Assembly (NCBI GenBank): GCA_016861185.1 | Contig: BOKW01000006.1 | Span: 186,001-250,000 of the forward strand | Length of the DNA stretch: 64,000 nt | From: Betaproteobacteria bacterium | Lineage (GTDB): Bacteria > Pseudomonadota > Gammaproteobacteria > Burkholderiales > Burkholderiaceae_F | Direction: 5' to 3' | In this document: piece after piece, positions 32,831-41,935 of the stretch | How positions within the stretch are numbered: position 1 is the first letter of the stretch | How the letters are laid out: every line of letters begins with the position of its first letter | The notes under the pieces: model-generated | Told to the model about the DNA's origin: nothing | What the model saw: only the letters and a program-made list of their open reading frames with translations | Databases searched by the model: none | Program-made: the position numbers and the translations under genes

Positions 32831-33661
32831 TCAAGCGCCCGACGGCCGGCGGTCGAAGGCCGATGCCTCCTTGCGCGCTCGCGCCGCGGCGAGAAAGTCG
32901 TCGCGGATCGGACGGCCGTCGAGCTGCGCGACATGCAGTTCGCGCAGCGCGAGGAATTCCGGGTGCCACTGCATGCCGAACACGTAGCTCGGCCCGCGCC
33001 AGCGGATCGCCTCGACGATGCCGTCGGGCACGCCGACCGCCTCGACGGTCAGGTCGCGCCCGAGCTCCTTGATCGCCTGGTGGTGGATCGAGTTGACCGT
33101 CGCCTGCGTCACGTTCGGGTACAGCGCCGCGAGCCGCGTGCCCTGCACCAGGTTCATCTCGTGAAGCTGCAGGTCGTACTTGGCGGCGTCGCGGTGCGTG
33201 ATCGCCTGCGGGATCTGCGTCGCGATGTCCTGATACAGCGTGCCGCCGAGCGCCACGTTGATCAACTGGCAGCCGCGGCAGATGCCGATCACCGGCTTGC
33301 CCAGCCCCACGAAGGCGTTGAACAGCTCGATCTCGTAGCGGTCGCGCACGAGGTCGCCTTCCCATTCGGGCGAAAGCGGCTGCTCGCCGTAGGTCTGCGG
33401 CGCGATGTCGTTGCCTCCCTGCAGCACGAGCCCGTCGAGATGATCGGCGTACGCGGCGAGGCTCATCTCGCTGCGCTCGATCATGCCCTGGCTCTCGATC
33501 GCCGGGATCATCACGACGAGCACGTCGCGCGACATGATCCAGTGCGCGACCGACTGCTCCAGGTAGTGCAGCGTCTTCGTGAACACGCCGCCCAGATCGC
33601 GTACCGGCCCCGCGGGTCGATAGATCCGCGCGGAAACGCCGATCAGCAGCGGTCTGGCCAT
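32831..33661 (-). CDS. Class I glutamine-amidotransferase-like gamma-glutamyl hydrolase (PuuD-like, C26)
   Basis: Cytosolic hydrolase of 276 residues. The nucleophile elbow is GICRGCQLINVALGGTLYQD (Cys at about 127), and the catalytic His and Glu are in MQWHPEF. The nearest functional model is PuuD, which releases glutamate from gamma-glutamyl-GABA. Here it would remove the glutamyl group added by the PuuA-like ligase of the same operon once the amine has been oxidised. Its ATG shares one base with the stop of the alcohol dehydrogenase (TGATG), indicating coupled translation. Confidence 0.88.
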   Translation of the reverse strand: MARPLLIGVSARIYRPAGPVRDLGGVFTKTLHYLEQSVAHWIMSRDVLVVMIPAIESQGMIERSEMSLAAYADHLDGLVLQGGNDIAPQTYGEQPLSPEWEGDLVRDRYEIELFNAFVGLGKPVIGICRGCQLINVALGGTLYQDIATQIPQAITHRDAAKYDLQLHEMNLVQGTRLAALYPNVTQATVNSIHHQAIKELGRDLTVEAVGVPDGIVEAIRWRGPSYVFGMQWHPEFLALRELHVAQLDGRPIRDDFLAAARARKEASAFDRRPSGA

Positions 33662-34794
33662 CACATCGCCTGTTCGAAGAACCGCTCGAAGTCCTCGCGC
33701 CGGCAGGGACGCGGGTTCGTCAGGTGGCAGTTGTCGCGCAACGCGACGTCGACCAGCCGCGGGATCGCTGCGCGCTGGACGCCGTAGGACGCGAGCCCCT
33801 TGCCGATCCCGATCTCGGCCTTCAGCTTCGCGAGCCACGACACGAAGGCTTCGGCCGCGCCTGCGCCGACCACGCGCGCCAGTTCCGCGAACCGGGCGGG
33901 CGCGGCCTCGAGGTTGAACCGCATCACCGGCTCGATCATCAGCGCGTTGGCGAGGCCATGGTGCAGGTCGCACACGGCCCCGAGCGCGTGCGCGCAGGAG
34001 TGCACGGCGCCCAGATCCTTCTGGAAAGCGATCGCGCCCATCATCGACGCCATCATCATGTCGGAGCGCGCCTGCAGGTTCTTCGGCTCGCGCACGGCGG
34101 TCGCGAGCGCGCGCGCGGCGATGCGCGTGCCCTCGAGCGCGATGCCGTCGCACAGCGGGTGATAGGCGGGCGAGAGATACGACTCGACGTTGTGCGTCAG
34201 CGCGTCCATCCCGGTGGCAGCCGTGACGTGCGGCGGCAGCGCGAAGGTCACCTCGGGGTCGGCGAACACGACCTTCGCCAGCAGCTTCGGCGAAAAGACG
34301 ACGCGCTTGACGTGCGTGTCGTCCTCGCTGACGACGCTCGAGCGGCCGACTTCGGAGCCGGTGCCGCTGGTCGTCGGCACCGCGACGAAGTAGGGCAGCT
34401 CGCCCGCGATCGGCCGCGCCTTCGGGTGGTCCCATGCGTACTCGAGCACGTGGCCCTCGTGCGTGGCGAGCAGGCCGACGAGCTTCGCCACGTCCAGCGC
34501 CGCACCGCCGCCGAAGCCGATCACGCTGTCGGCGCGGTGCAGCCGGTACGCGTCCGCGCCGGCCATCGCCTGCGCCGCGGTCGGGTTGCCGGCCACCCCC
34601 GAATACACGCCGACGTCCAGCCCGGTGTCCAGGTGCGACATGAACTCCTTCAGCAGCGGCAGCGCGGCGAGCGACTGGTCGGTGACGATCAGCGGCCGCT
34701 TCAGACCGCGGTCGCGCAGGTGCACGCCGACCAGCTTGCGCGCGCCGGCGCCGAAGTGGATCGTGGTCGGAAACGAGAAGCGGGCGATGGTCAT
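33661..34794 (-). CDS. Iron-containing (group III) alcohol dehydrogenase
   Basis: Cytosolic NAD(P)-dependent dehydrogenase of 377 residues. The nucleotide loop is SVIGFGGGAALDVAKLV (about 95-111), and metal ligands are provided by GMDALTHNVESYLSP and HSCAHALGAVCDLHHGLANA (His residues at about 262 and 276). In this operon it may oxidise the hydroxyl group of a gamma-glutamylated amino-alcohol to the aldehyde that the ALDH then handles; a plain polyamine route would need an oxidase instead. This substrate is inference. Coupled to the PuuD-like gene downstream. Confidence 0.88.
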   Translation of the reverse strand: MTIARFSFPTTIHFGAGARKLVGVHLRDRGLKRPLIVTDQSLAALPLLKEFMSHLDTGLDVGVYSGVAGNPTAAQAMAGADAYRLHRADSVIGFGGGAALDVAKLVGLLATHEGHVLEYAWDHPKARPIAGELPYFVAVPTTSGTGSEVGRSSVVSEDDTHVKRVVFSPKLLAKVVFADPEVTFALPPHVTAATGMDALTHNVESYLSPAYHPLCDGIALEGTRIAARALATAVREPKNLQARSDMMMASMMGAIAFQKDLGAVHSCAHALGAVCDLHHGLANALMIEPVMRFNLEAAPARFAELARVVGAGAAEAFVSWLAKLKAEIGIGKGLASYGVQRAAIPRLVDVALRDNCHLTNPRPCRREDFERFFEQAM

Positions 34795-34819
34795 GAGGGC
34801 TCGCGTAGGTCGATGGTCG

Positions 34820-36412
34820 TCAGTCGATGCGCACCCAGCGCAGTTCGAGCACGTCGTTCGGCCATTGCACGACGTGCACGTTCGGCCGCATCACCCAGGT
34901 CAGCGTGCGGCGGTACAGCGGAATCAGCGGCAGGTCTTCGTGCATCAGCCGCAGCGCGTCGCCGACGAGCTGGCGGCGGCGTGCGAGGTCCGGTTCGACG
35001 CGGATCGCGTCGATCAGCGCGTCGAGCTTCGGGTTCGAGTAGCGTCCGCCGTTGAACGCGCCGCTGCCGGCGCCGTCGTAGGTGCGCACGGTGTTCTGCA
35101 GCATCGCCCACGGGTCGGTGCTGGGCGACCAGCCGAACTCGAAGAAGCTCGCGGTCGCCTGCGTGAGCTTCGGAAAGAAGATCGCGCTGGGCGAAGGCTG
35201 GAAGTTCACGCGGATGCCGACCTGCGCGAGCATCGCGGCGATCGCCTGGCACACCGCCGCCCGGAACGTGACGTTGACGCAGTCGAGCGTGACGCCGAAG
35301 CCTTCGCCGTAGCCGGCTTCCTTCAGCAGCGCGCGCGCCTTGGCCGGGTCGTACGGCAGACGCGCTTCCACGTCGGGCGTGTACCCGTCGACGAGCTTCG
35401 ACAGGTGCGAGCCGGTCGGCGTGCCCTGTCCGCGCAGCACCTTGCCGACGATGAGATCGATGTCGATCGCGTGGTAGATCGCGCGGCGCACGCGCAGATC
35501 CTTGAACGGATTGGCGCCGCGCTTGCCGGGCGGAAGTTCGACGAACTGCGGCTCGTCGCGGTGCTGGTCGAACCCGAGGTACTGCGTGCCGATGTCGGAG
35601 ATCTCGGCGAACTTGAGCTGGCGGTCCTTCTGGGCCTTCAGCCGCGCGATGTCCTGGAAGGGCGGGTCGATCACGAAGTCGACCTGTCCCGACGCGAGCG
35701 CGGCGAGCCTCGTCGCGTCGGCCTGGATCATCGAATAGATCGCCTCGGTCACGTTGCCGACGTCCTTCGCGCCGCGGCCCCACCAGTCGGGATTCGCCAC
35801 GAGCACGAGCCGCTGGTCCGGGTCGTAGCTCTTCAGCCTGAAGGGACCCGTGCCGTTGGCGTTGCGCACCGCGTACGTTTCCTGCTTGGCGTTGTAGTCC
35901 TGCGGCAGCAGGACGCCGTGTTTCTCGGCCCACGGCCTGCTCATCATCGCGACGAGCCACAACTTCTCCGGCAGCACCGCGTCGGGCGCGGAAAGCAGCA
36001 CGTCGATGGTGAGCGGATCGACCTTGCGCACGCCAATAACGCCGCGCAGCTGGTTGGCGCGCTGCGAAGTCTTCGCCAGCGCGCGCTCGATCGAGAACAC
36101 CGCGTCGTCTGCCGTGAACGGCGCGCCGTCGTGGAAGTTCACGTTCGGCCGCAGTCTGAAGCGCCAGCGCTTCGCGCCGTCGAGCGGCTCCCACGACAGC
36201 GCGAGCGAGGGTTCGAGCTTGAATTCCTTGTCGCGGTTGACCAGTCCTTCGTAGATCTGCGTCACGACGCGCGTCTGGTACAGCAGCGCGAGTGAATGCG
36301 GATCCAGCGAGTTCGGATCGAAGGCGCTGGCGAAGCGCAGGGTTTTCGCGCCGGTCATGCCGGCGCAGATCATCAGCGCGACAGCGCAGAGAAAGCGGAC
36401 GGGGCGACGCAT
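34820..36412 (-). CDS. ABC transporter solute-binding protein, peptide/opine family (SBP_bac_5)
   Basis: Periplasmic binding protein of 530 residues. The signal peptide is MRRPVRFLCAVALMICAGMTG with cleavage near 22 (before KTLRFASAF). The family 5 signature is visible around 60-90 (LSWEPLDGAKRWRFRLRPNV, NFHDGAPFTADDAVFSI). Relatives bind di/oligopeptides, nickel, opines or glutathione. No permease or ATPase genes accompany it in this operon, so it must rely on a transporter encoded elsewhere or on the part of a system beyond the window. Placed between the PuuA-like ligase (7-bp gap) and alcohol dehydrogenase, so it likely captures the operon substrate. Confidence 0.9.
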   Translation of the reverse strand: MRRPVRFLCAVALMICAGMTGAKTLRFASAFDPNSLDPHSLALLYQTRVVTQIYEGLVNRDKEFKLEPSLALSWEPLDGAKRWRFRLRPNVNFHDGAPFTADDAVFSIERALAKTSQRANQLRGVIGVRKVDPLTIDVLLSAPDAVLPEKLWLVAMMSRPWAEKHGVLLPQDYNAKQETYAVRNANGTGPFRLKSYDPDQRLVLVANPDWWGRGAKDVGNVTEAIYSMIQADATRLAALASGQVDFVIDPPFQDIARLKAQKDRQLKFAEISDIGTQYLGFDQHRDEPQFVELPPGKRGANPFKDLRVRRAIYHAIDIDLIVGKVLRGQGTPTGSHLSKLVDGYTPDVEARLPYDPAKARALLKEAGYGEGFGVTLDCVNVTFRAAVCQAIAAMLAQVGIRVNFQPSPSAIFFPKLTQATASFFEFGWSPSTDPWAMLQNTVRTYDGAGSGAFNGGRYSNPKLDALIDAIRVEPDLARRRQLVGDALRLMHEDLPLIPLYRRTLTWVMRPNVHVVQWPNDVLELRWVRID

Positions 36413-36419
36413 GGCTCGT

Positions 36420-37796
36420 TCAGATGATCTCGAAATAGCGCTTCAGTTCCCAGTCGGTCACGCCATCCTGCCACTGCCGCCACTCCCACTCGCGGGTGGC
36501 CGCGAAGTGCTCGACGAAGTCGTCGCCGAGCCAGTCGCGCGCGACTTCGGAACGCTTGAAGATCTCGGTCGTCGCGGCGAGCGAACGCGGCGCGCGCGGG
36601 ATGTTCTCGGCGCCGACGTTGGTGCCGGTAATCGGCGCCGCGGTGAGCTTCAGCCCTTTCTCGACGCCGTGCATGCCGGCGGCGACCAGCGCGGCGATCG
36701 CCAGATACGAATTGATGTCGGCCCCGGGACAACGCGTCTCCAGCCGCGTGCTCTTGGGCGCGCCGGCGATCACGCGGAAGCTGGCGGTGCGGTTGTCGAT
36801 GCCCCAGGTGGGCTTGACCGGTGCCCAGAAGCCGTCGACCAGCCGCTTGTAGCTGTTGATCGTCGGCCAGAACATCGGCGCGAATTCCAGTGCGACGGCG
36901 AGCTGCCCGGCGAGATAGCTCTCGAAGAACCTGCTCATGCCGTGCCTTCCCTTCGGGTCGTAGAAGAGGTTCTTCCTGCCGTCCGAAAGCGACTGGTGCA
37001 GATGCCCGCTGCAGCCGGGGTACTGCGCGCTCCACTTGGCCATGAAGCTCGGCATGATGCCGAAACGCGCGCCGATCTCCTTCGTGCCGGCCTTGAACAG
37101 CGCGCCGCGATCGGCGGCTTCGAGCGCTTCGGAGAACTGGATCGCGGCTTCGTAGACGCCTGGACCGGTTTCGGTGTGCAGTCCCTCGATCGGCACGCGG
37201 AACGCGAGCAGCTCGTCGAGCAGCGCGTTGAAGTAGTCGCGGTTCTCGTTGGCGCGCAGCAGCGAGTACCCGAACATGCCCGGTGTGATCGGGGTCGGAT
37301 CCACACCCTTCTTCGCCGCCCAGCTCTGCGGCGTCTCGCGGAAGTTGAACCACTCGAACTCCAGCCCGCACATCGGCGCAAAGCCGAGCTTTTCCGCGCG
37401 CTTCAGTACGCGCCTGAGCGTCTGCCGCGGGCAGAGCGGGTGGGGGCTGCCATCGGCGCGGACGAACTCGCCGAGAAAAAACGGCACGTTGCCGTCCCAC
37501 GGCACCTGTCGAAACGTGGCCAGATCGAGCCGAACCTGCGCGTCGGGAAAGCCGTGGTGCCAGCCGGTGAGCTTGGTGTTGTCGTAGCAGGCGTCGTTCA
37601 TGTCCCAGCCGAAGACGACGTCGCAGAAGCCGAAGCCGCCCTCCACCGCCGAGTTGAACTTGTCCTTGTGCAGGTACTTCCCGCGCAGCACGCCGTCGAT
37701 GTCGCTGACCGCCACCTTGACCTTGGCGGACTGCGCGCGCGCCACGGCGTCGAGCGCGCGCCGGTCGGCCGCGGCCGCGGACTTTCTTGTGGCCAT
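36420..37796 (-). CDS. Glutamine synthetase-family gamma-glutamyl-amine ligase (PuuA-like)
   Basis: Cytosolic ATP-dependent ligase of 458 residues joining glutamate to an amine. Catalytic-domain motifs are CGLEFEWFNF (metal Glu pair), ETGPGVYEAAIQF, the ammonia/amine and glutamate region CSGHLHQSL, and NRTASFRVI near the ATP site. Length and divergence from GlnA fit the PuuA/IpuC group, which acts on putrescine, ethanolamine or alkylamines. The start ATG at 37796 is chosen because it has AGGAG upstream and the beta-grasp domain begins soon after. First gene of the six-gene minus-strand operon; divergent from the fmdB-like gene. Confidence 0.88.
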   Translation of the reverse strand: MATRKSAAAADRRALDAVARAQSAKVKVAVSDIDGVLRGKYLHKDKFNSAVEGGFGFCDVVFGWDMNDACYDNTKLTGWHHGFPDAQVRLDLATFRQVPWDGNVPFFLGEFVRADGSPHPLCPRQTLRRVLKRAEKLGFAPMCGLEFEWFNFRETPQSWAAKKGVDPTPITPGMFGYSLLRANENRDYFNALLDELLAFRVPIEGLHTETGPGVYEAAIQFSEALEAADRGALFKAGTKEIGARFGIMPSFMAKWSAQYPGCSGHLHQSLSDGRKNLFYDPKGRHGMSRFFESYLAGQLAVALEFAPMFWPTINSYKRLVDGFWAPVKPTWGIDNRTASFRVIAGAPKSTRLETRCPGADINSYLAIAALVAAGMHGVEKGLKLTAAPITGTNVGAENIPRAPRSLAATTEIFKRSEVARDWLGDDFVEHFAATREWEWRQWQDGVTDWELKRYFEII

Positions 37797-38042
37797 GCCT
37801 GGTCTCCTCGTTGTTCTCCAGCCTCGGGTCCGCGAAAGGCGGGCCAAATCTCCGGACTTGCGCCCCGGACCGCTCCCCCGCGGCCCGCGGGCGAGTCTGC
37901 AACAGGACACTGCCGATGTCCAAGAGCGGGGCGTGGATGCGACGGACGGCTTGATTCTCCCGCCGACCTCCCCCATTTCCCGGTTCGGACCCGTCGGGGT
38001 CGGCCCATATAATTCAGCCAGTTACGCATCGGAGAGGGAGCC

Positions 38043-38348
38043 ATGCCGATCTACGCATACAAGTGTTCGTCCTGCGGGCACGCGCAGGACGTGCTGCAGA
38101 AGATCTCCGACGAACCGCTGACCGTCTGCACGGCCTGCGGTGCCGCGACTTTTGCCAAGCAGTTGACCGCAGCGGGCTTCCAGCTCAAGGGCAGCGGCTG
38201 GTACGTCACGGACTTCAAGAACGGCTCATCGGGCAAGAAAGAATCCGGCAACGGCGAGAAGAAGCCGGATACGGCGACGACCGACAGCCAGCCGGCCACG
38301 CAGACCGCGGCCGCGTGCGGCAGCGGAGCCTGTCCGGCCTGTTCATAG
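38043..38348 (+). CDS. FmdB-family zinc-ribbon protein
   Basis: Small protein of 101 residues. The N-terminus MPIYAYKCSSCGHAQDVLQ and the second knuckle VCTACGAA give a CxxC...CxxC zinc ribbon, followed by a conserved KGSGWYVTDF stretch and a Lys/Ser/Thr-rich low-complexity tail. FmdB proteins are called regulatory after a Methylophilus gene that affects amidase expression, but the function is not settled. GGAG precedes the ATG. In betaproteobacteria this gene commonly leads a DUF502-aspS block, as here. Confidence 0.88.
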   Translation: MPIYAYKCSSCGHAQDVLQKISDEPLTVCTACGAATFAKQLTAAGFQLKGSGWYVTDFKNGSSGKKESGNGEKKPDTATTDSQPATQTAAACGSGACPACS

Positions 38349-38372
38349 GCAGCACGACGTCGGGGGAGGAAG

Positions 38373-38400
38373 AAGCCGCGGTACGCGCCGCGGCTTTTTT
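38373..38400 (+). terminator. Strong intrinsic terminator between fmdB-like gene and DUF502 gene
   Basis: Perfect 9-bp stem AAGCCGCGG/CCGCGGCTT with a 6-nt loop, followed by TTTT directly after TT of the stem. It lies only 6 bp before the ATG of the DUF502 gene, leaving no room for a ribosome site. Confidence 0.85.
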
Positions 38401-38406
38401 GTTCGG

Positions 38407-39060
38407 ATGCTCAGGAAGTACTTCATCACCGGCCTGCTGATCTGGCTGCCGCTCGCGGTCACGCTGTGGATCCTGGACATCATCCTGACCACGCTCGACC
38501 GCACGCTGCTGCTGCTGCCGGAAGCATGGCGCCCGGACCAGCTGCTCGGCGTGCACGTGCCCGGCTTCGGGCTGATCCTGTCGGTGCTGGTGATCCTCGT
38601 CACCGGCGTGCTGGCGGCGAACATCATCGGCGAGCGGCTGCTGCGCTGGTGGGAGGGCCTGCTCGCGCGCATTCCGATCGTGCGGTCGATCTACTCAAGC
38701 GTGAAGCAGGTGTCGGACACGATGCTGGCGTCGCAGGGCAACGCCTTCCGCAAGGCGGTGCTGGTCGAGTTTCCGCAGCGCGGACAGTGGGCGATCGGGC
38801 TGGTCGTCGGCGCCCCCGGGCCGGCGATCGACCGCCATCTGCACGGCGAGATGCTGACGGTGTTCGTTCCGACCGCGCCCAATCCGACCTCCGGCTACAC
38901 GATCATCGTGCCGGTGGCCGAGGTCAAGGAACTCGACATCAGCGTCGACGAGGCGCTGAAGTTCATCATTTCCCTGGGCGTGGTGACGCCGGGCGGCGCG
39001 CGGCCGCATCGGCCGGCCGCGCTGACCAGCGAAGATCCGCGCGCGCTGCCGGGCGAATGA
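38407..39060 (+). CDS. DUF502-family inner-membrane protein
   Basis: Membrane protein of 217 residues with two TM helices (about 5-28, YFITGLLIWLPLAVTLWILD, and 55-78) and a soluble beta-rich domain beyond about 85 (VRSIYSSVKQVSDTMLASQG, then VFVPTAPNPTSGYTIIVPV). This is the typical DUF502 layout. Function unknown. No Shine-Dalgarno site precedes the ATG, since the upstream terminator ends 6 bp before it, so the mRNA for this gene may start very close to the ATG or come from read-through. Followed 7 bp later by a zinc-ribbon membrane gene. Confidence 0.88.
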   Translation: MLRKYFITGLLIWLPLAVTLWILDIILTTLDRTLLLLPEAWRPDQLLGVHVPGFGLILSVLVILVTGVLAANIIGERLLRWWEGLLARIPIVRSIYSSVKQVSDTMLASQGNAFRKAVLVEFPQRGQWAIGLVVGAPGPAIDRHLHGEMLTVFVPTAPNPTSGYTIIVPVAEVKELDISVDEALKFIISLGVVTPGGARPHRPAALTSEDPRALPGE

Positions 39061-39067
39061 GGCCGCG

Positions 39068-39439
39068 ATGATCGATCTGGGGGTACTCGAACTGCACGAA
39101 CTCGCGCTGCTGCTCGCCGCCGTCGCGTGGGCGCTCGCGGTCGGCGGCGGTTTCGCCTTCTTCGCGTCCAGCCGCGACGCGGCGCTGAAGCGCCGGCTCT
39201 GGCCGTGGGCCAACCTGCTGGCGGCCGCGTCGTTCGCTGCGCTCGCGCTGTGGGCGAGCGGACCCTCGATCGAACTGGCGCCGCTGCTGCTGGTCGGCGT
39301 GGCGGGACTCACCGCGTTCGGCTATCGCACCGCGCAGTTCTGCGGACGCTGCGGGGCGACCGTGCTCAGCGCCAATCCGTTCGTGCGCGAGCGCTTCTGC
39401 CGGAAATGCGCGGCGCGGCTGCGCGCGGACGCGGGTTGA
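39068..39439 (+). CDS. Small membrane protein with C-terminal zinc ribbon
   Basis: Protein of 123 residues with three hydrophobic stretches (about 8-33, 45-63 and 67-83) and a C-terminal cysteine knuckle pair, FCGRCGATV and FCRKCAARL, separated by about 16 residues, a likely zinc ribbon facing the cytoplasm. I do not recognise a named family. It is 7 bp downstream of the DUF502 gene and upstream of aspS, so it is probably in the same transcript. Confidence 0.7.
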   Translation: MIDLGVLELHELALLLAAVAWALAVGGGFAFFASSRDAALKRRLWPWANLLAAASFAALALWASGPSIELAPLLLVGVAGLTAFGYRTAQFCGRCGATVLSANPFVRERFCRKCAARLRADAG

Positions 39440-39657
39440 GACTGCCCATGAACCCCTTTAAGCTCCGCCTCGTGACGAAACAAGCGCATCCCGACCAGAC
39501 TCGCGCGCCGCGCGCCATGGGTCTCGTCGCGCCCGCCGCGGCCCGGAGCCACGACCGAAACCGCTAGGGTCGGACGCCGCACGTCCGGCCCGCCCCGCCT
39601 GCAGCCGCGCGTTTGCTCTGCCTGCGCGCACCTTCCGACCGAATCCCTGGAGTTTTC

Positions 39658-41472
39658 ATGCGTACCGAATATGCCGGCCTGGTGGACAGCAAGTTCATCG
39701 GCCAGACCGTCACCCTGTTCGGCTGGGTGCACCGCCGCCGCGACCACGGCGGTGTGATCTTCATCGACCTGCGCGACCGCGAAGGGATCGTGCAGGTCGT
39801 CTGCGATCCCGACCGCGCGGACGTCTTCGCGCAGGCCGAGCGGATCCGCAACGAATACTGCGTGCAGGTGGTGGGCGAGGTGCGGCGACGGCCGGATGGC
39901 ACGGTCAACCCGCACCTCGTGTCGGGTGAGATCGAGGTGCTGTGCCGGCGATTGGTCATCCTGAACCCTTCGGTTCCGGTGCCCTTCCAGCTCGACGACG
40001 ACGACCTGTCCGAAAGCACTCGGCTCACGCACCGAGTGCTCGACCTGCGGCGCGCGCCGATGCAGAAGAGCCTGCGGCTGCGCTATCGCGTGACGATGGC
40101 GGTGCGCAAGTTCTTGGACGCGCACGGCTTCATCGACATCGAAACGCCGATGCTCACCAAGAGCACGCCGGAGGGCGCGCGCGACTACCTGGTGCCTTCG
40201 CGCGTGCATCCGGGCCAGTTCTTCGCGCTGCCGCAGTCGCCCCAGCTGTTCAAGCAGCTCCTGATGGTCGCGGGCTTCGACCGCTACTACCAGATCGTCA
40301 AGTGCTTTCGGGACGAGGATCTTAGAGCCGACCGCCAGCCCGAGTTCACGCAGATCGACGTCGAGACCTCCTTCCTGACCGAGCAGGAGATCCGCGATCT
40401 GATGGAGGAGATGATCCGCACGGTCTTCGACGAAGTGCTCGGCGTGAAGCTGCCGAAGCCCTTCCCGGTGATGACCTATGCGGACGCGATGCGGCTGTAC
40501 GGCTCGGACAAGCCGGACCTGCGCGTCAACCTGCAGTTGACGGAACTGACCGACGCGATGCGCGACGTCGAGTTCAAGGTGTTCAAGGGCGCGACGGAAC
40601 TCAAGGACGGGCGCGTGGCGGCGCTGCGCATCCCGAAGGGCGGAGAGATGCCGCGCTCGGAGATCGACGGCTACACCGAGTTCGTCAAGATCTACGGCGC
40701 CAAGGGGCTCGCCTACATCAAGGTCAACGAGCGCGCGAAAGGCCGCGACGGCCTGCAAAGCCCGATCGTCAAGAACCTGCACGACGCCGCGCTCGCCGAG
40801 ATCCTCAAGCGCACGGGTGCCGAGGACGGCGACCTGATCTTCTTCGGCGCCGACCGCGCGAAGATCGTCGCCGACAGCATGGGCGCGCTGCGCGTGAAGA
40901 TCGGCCACAGCGAATTCGGCCGCAGGCACGGGCTGTCCGCCGAAGGCTGGAAGCCGCTGTGGGTGATCGACTTCCCGATGTTCGAGTTCGACGAGGACGA
41001 GCAGCGCTACGTCGCCGCGCATCATCCGTTCACGAGTCCGAAGGACGAGCACATCGACTACCTGGAAAGCGATCCGTCGAAGTGTCTGGCCAAGGCCTAC
41101 GACATGGCGCTCAACGGCTGGGAGATCGGCGGCGGCTCGGTGCGGATCCACCGCGAGGACGTGCAGAGCAAGGTGTTCCGCGCGCTGAAGATCGGCCCCG
41201 AGGAGGCGCGCGCGAAGTTCGGGTTCCTGCTGGATGCGCTTCAGTACGGCGCGCCGCCGCACGGCGGGATCGCCTTCGGCCTGGATCGCATCGTCACGAT
41301 GATGGCCGGCGCGGAGTCGATCCGCGACGTGATCGCCTTCCCGAAGACGCAGCGCGCGCAGTGCCTGCTGACCCAGGCGCCGAGCGCGGTCGACGAGCGG
41401 CAGTTGCGCGAGCTGCACATCCGCCTGCGCGGCGAACCGAAGGCGGCGGAGGCGAAGGTCGTCTCCGCATGA
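39658..41472 (+). CDS. aspS: Aspartyl-tRNA synthetase, probably non-discriminating
   Basis: Class IIb synthetase of 604 residues that charges tRNA(Asp). The N-terminal OB fold has [20 protein letters not shown] (21-40), the class II core contains [31 protein letters not shown] and motif 3 [10 protein letters not shown], and the bacterial GAD insertion lies in the middle. His30 is at the position where His marks AspRS enzymes that also charge tRNA(Asn) (Pseudomonas His31); such organisms use GatCAB to make Asn-tRNA. The ATG at 39658 is chosen from the start of homologous proteins; its ribosome site CTGGAG is modest. Confidence 0.95.
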   Translation: MRTEYAGLVDSKFIGQTVTLFGWVHRRRDHGGVIFIDLRDREGIVQVVCDPDRADVFAQAERIRNEYCVQVVGEVRRRPDGTVNPHLVSGEIEVLCRRLVILNPSVPVPFQLDDDDLSESTRLTHRVLDLRRAPMQKSLRLRYRVTMAVRKFLDAHGFIDIETPMLTKSTPEGARDYLVPSRVHPGQFFALPQSPQLFKQLLMVAGFDRYYQIVKCFRDEDLRADRQPEFTQIDVETSFLTEQEIRDLMEEMIRTVFDEVLGVKLPKPFPVMTYADAMRLYGSDKPDLRVNLQLTELTDAMRDVEFKVFKGATELKDGRVAALRIPKGGEMPRSEIDGYTEFVKIYGAKGLAYIKVNERAKGRDGLQSPIVKNLHDAALAEILKRTGAEDGDLIFFGADRAKIVADSMGALRVKIGHSEFGRRHGLSAEGWKPLWVIDFPMFEFDEDEQRYVAAHHPFTSPKDEHIDYLESDPSKCLAKAYDMALNGWEIGGGSVRIHREDVQSKVFRALKIGPEEARAKFGFLLDALQYGAPPHGGIAFGLDRIVTMMAGAESIRDVIAFPKTQRAQCLLTQAPSAVDERQLRELHIRLRGEPKAAEAKVVSA

Positions 41473-41494
41473 TCGTCGCTGCGACGCCGGACCG

Positions 41495-41935
41495 ATGCCG
41501 TTGTTCAAGATCCCGGAATCGGTCCTCGTCGTGATCCACACCCCCGCGCTCGAGGCACTGCTGCTCGAGCGCGCGGATCATCCGGGGTTCTGGCAGTCGG
41601 TGACGGGCAGCCTGGCGCGACCGGACGAGCCGCTCGCGGAAACCTGCGCGCGCGAAGTGCGCGAGGAAACCGGCTACGAGGCGCCGCCGACCGCGTTCGA
41701 CGACTGGCAGCTCACACATCGTTACGCGATCTACCCGCATTGGCGGCACCGCTACGCGCCCGGCGTTACGCATAATACGGAGCATGTTTTCGGGCTGCGC
41801 GTGGTATCCCGGTTCGAGCCCCGCCTCGACCCACGCGAACACACGGCCTGGCGCTGGCTGCCGTGGCGCGATGCCGCCGACGCCTGCTTCTCCTGGACCA
41901 ACGCGCAGGCGATCCGGCGCCTGGCCGATCGCTGA
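41495..41935 (+). CDS. nudB: Dihydroneopterin triphosphate diphosphatase (Nudix)
   Basis: Nudix hydrolase of 146 residues, first folate-specific step after GTP cyclohydrolase I. The Nudix box is visible from about 38: GSLARPDEPLAETCAREVRE followed by ETGYEAP, matching GX5EX7REUXEEXGU with one substitution at the first region. YAIYPHWRHRYAPGVTHNTE and the following EHVFGL are typical of NudB. The position directly after aspS is the conserved location of nudB in betaproteobacteria. Overlaps the next gene by about 65 bp. Confidence 0.88.
   Translation: MPLFKIPESVLVVIHTPALEALLLERADHPGFWQSVTGSLARPDEPLAETCAREVREETGYEAPPTAFDDWQLTHRYAIYPHWRHRYAPGVTHNTEHVFGLRVVSRFEPRLDPREHTAWRWLPWRDAADACFSWTNAQAIRRLADR

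Noticed and set aside
39448..39567. 39-codon frame (starting MNPFKLRLVTKQ) between the zinc-ribbon gene and aspS
   Set aside because: No ribosome site, biased composition and no conserved look; more likely leader sequence of aspS.
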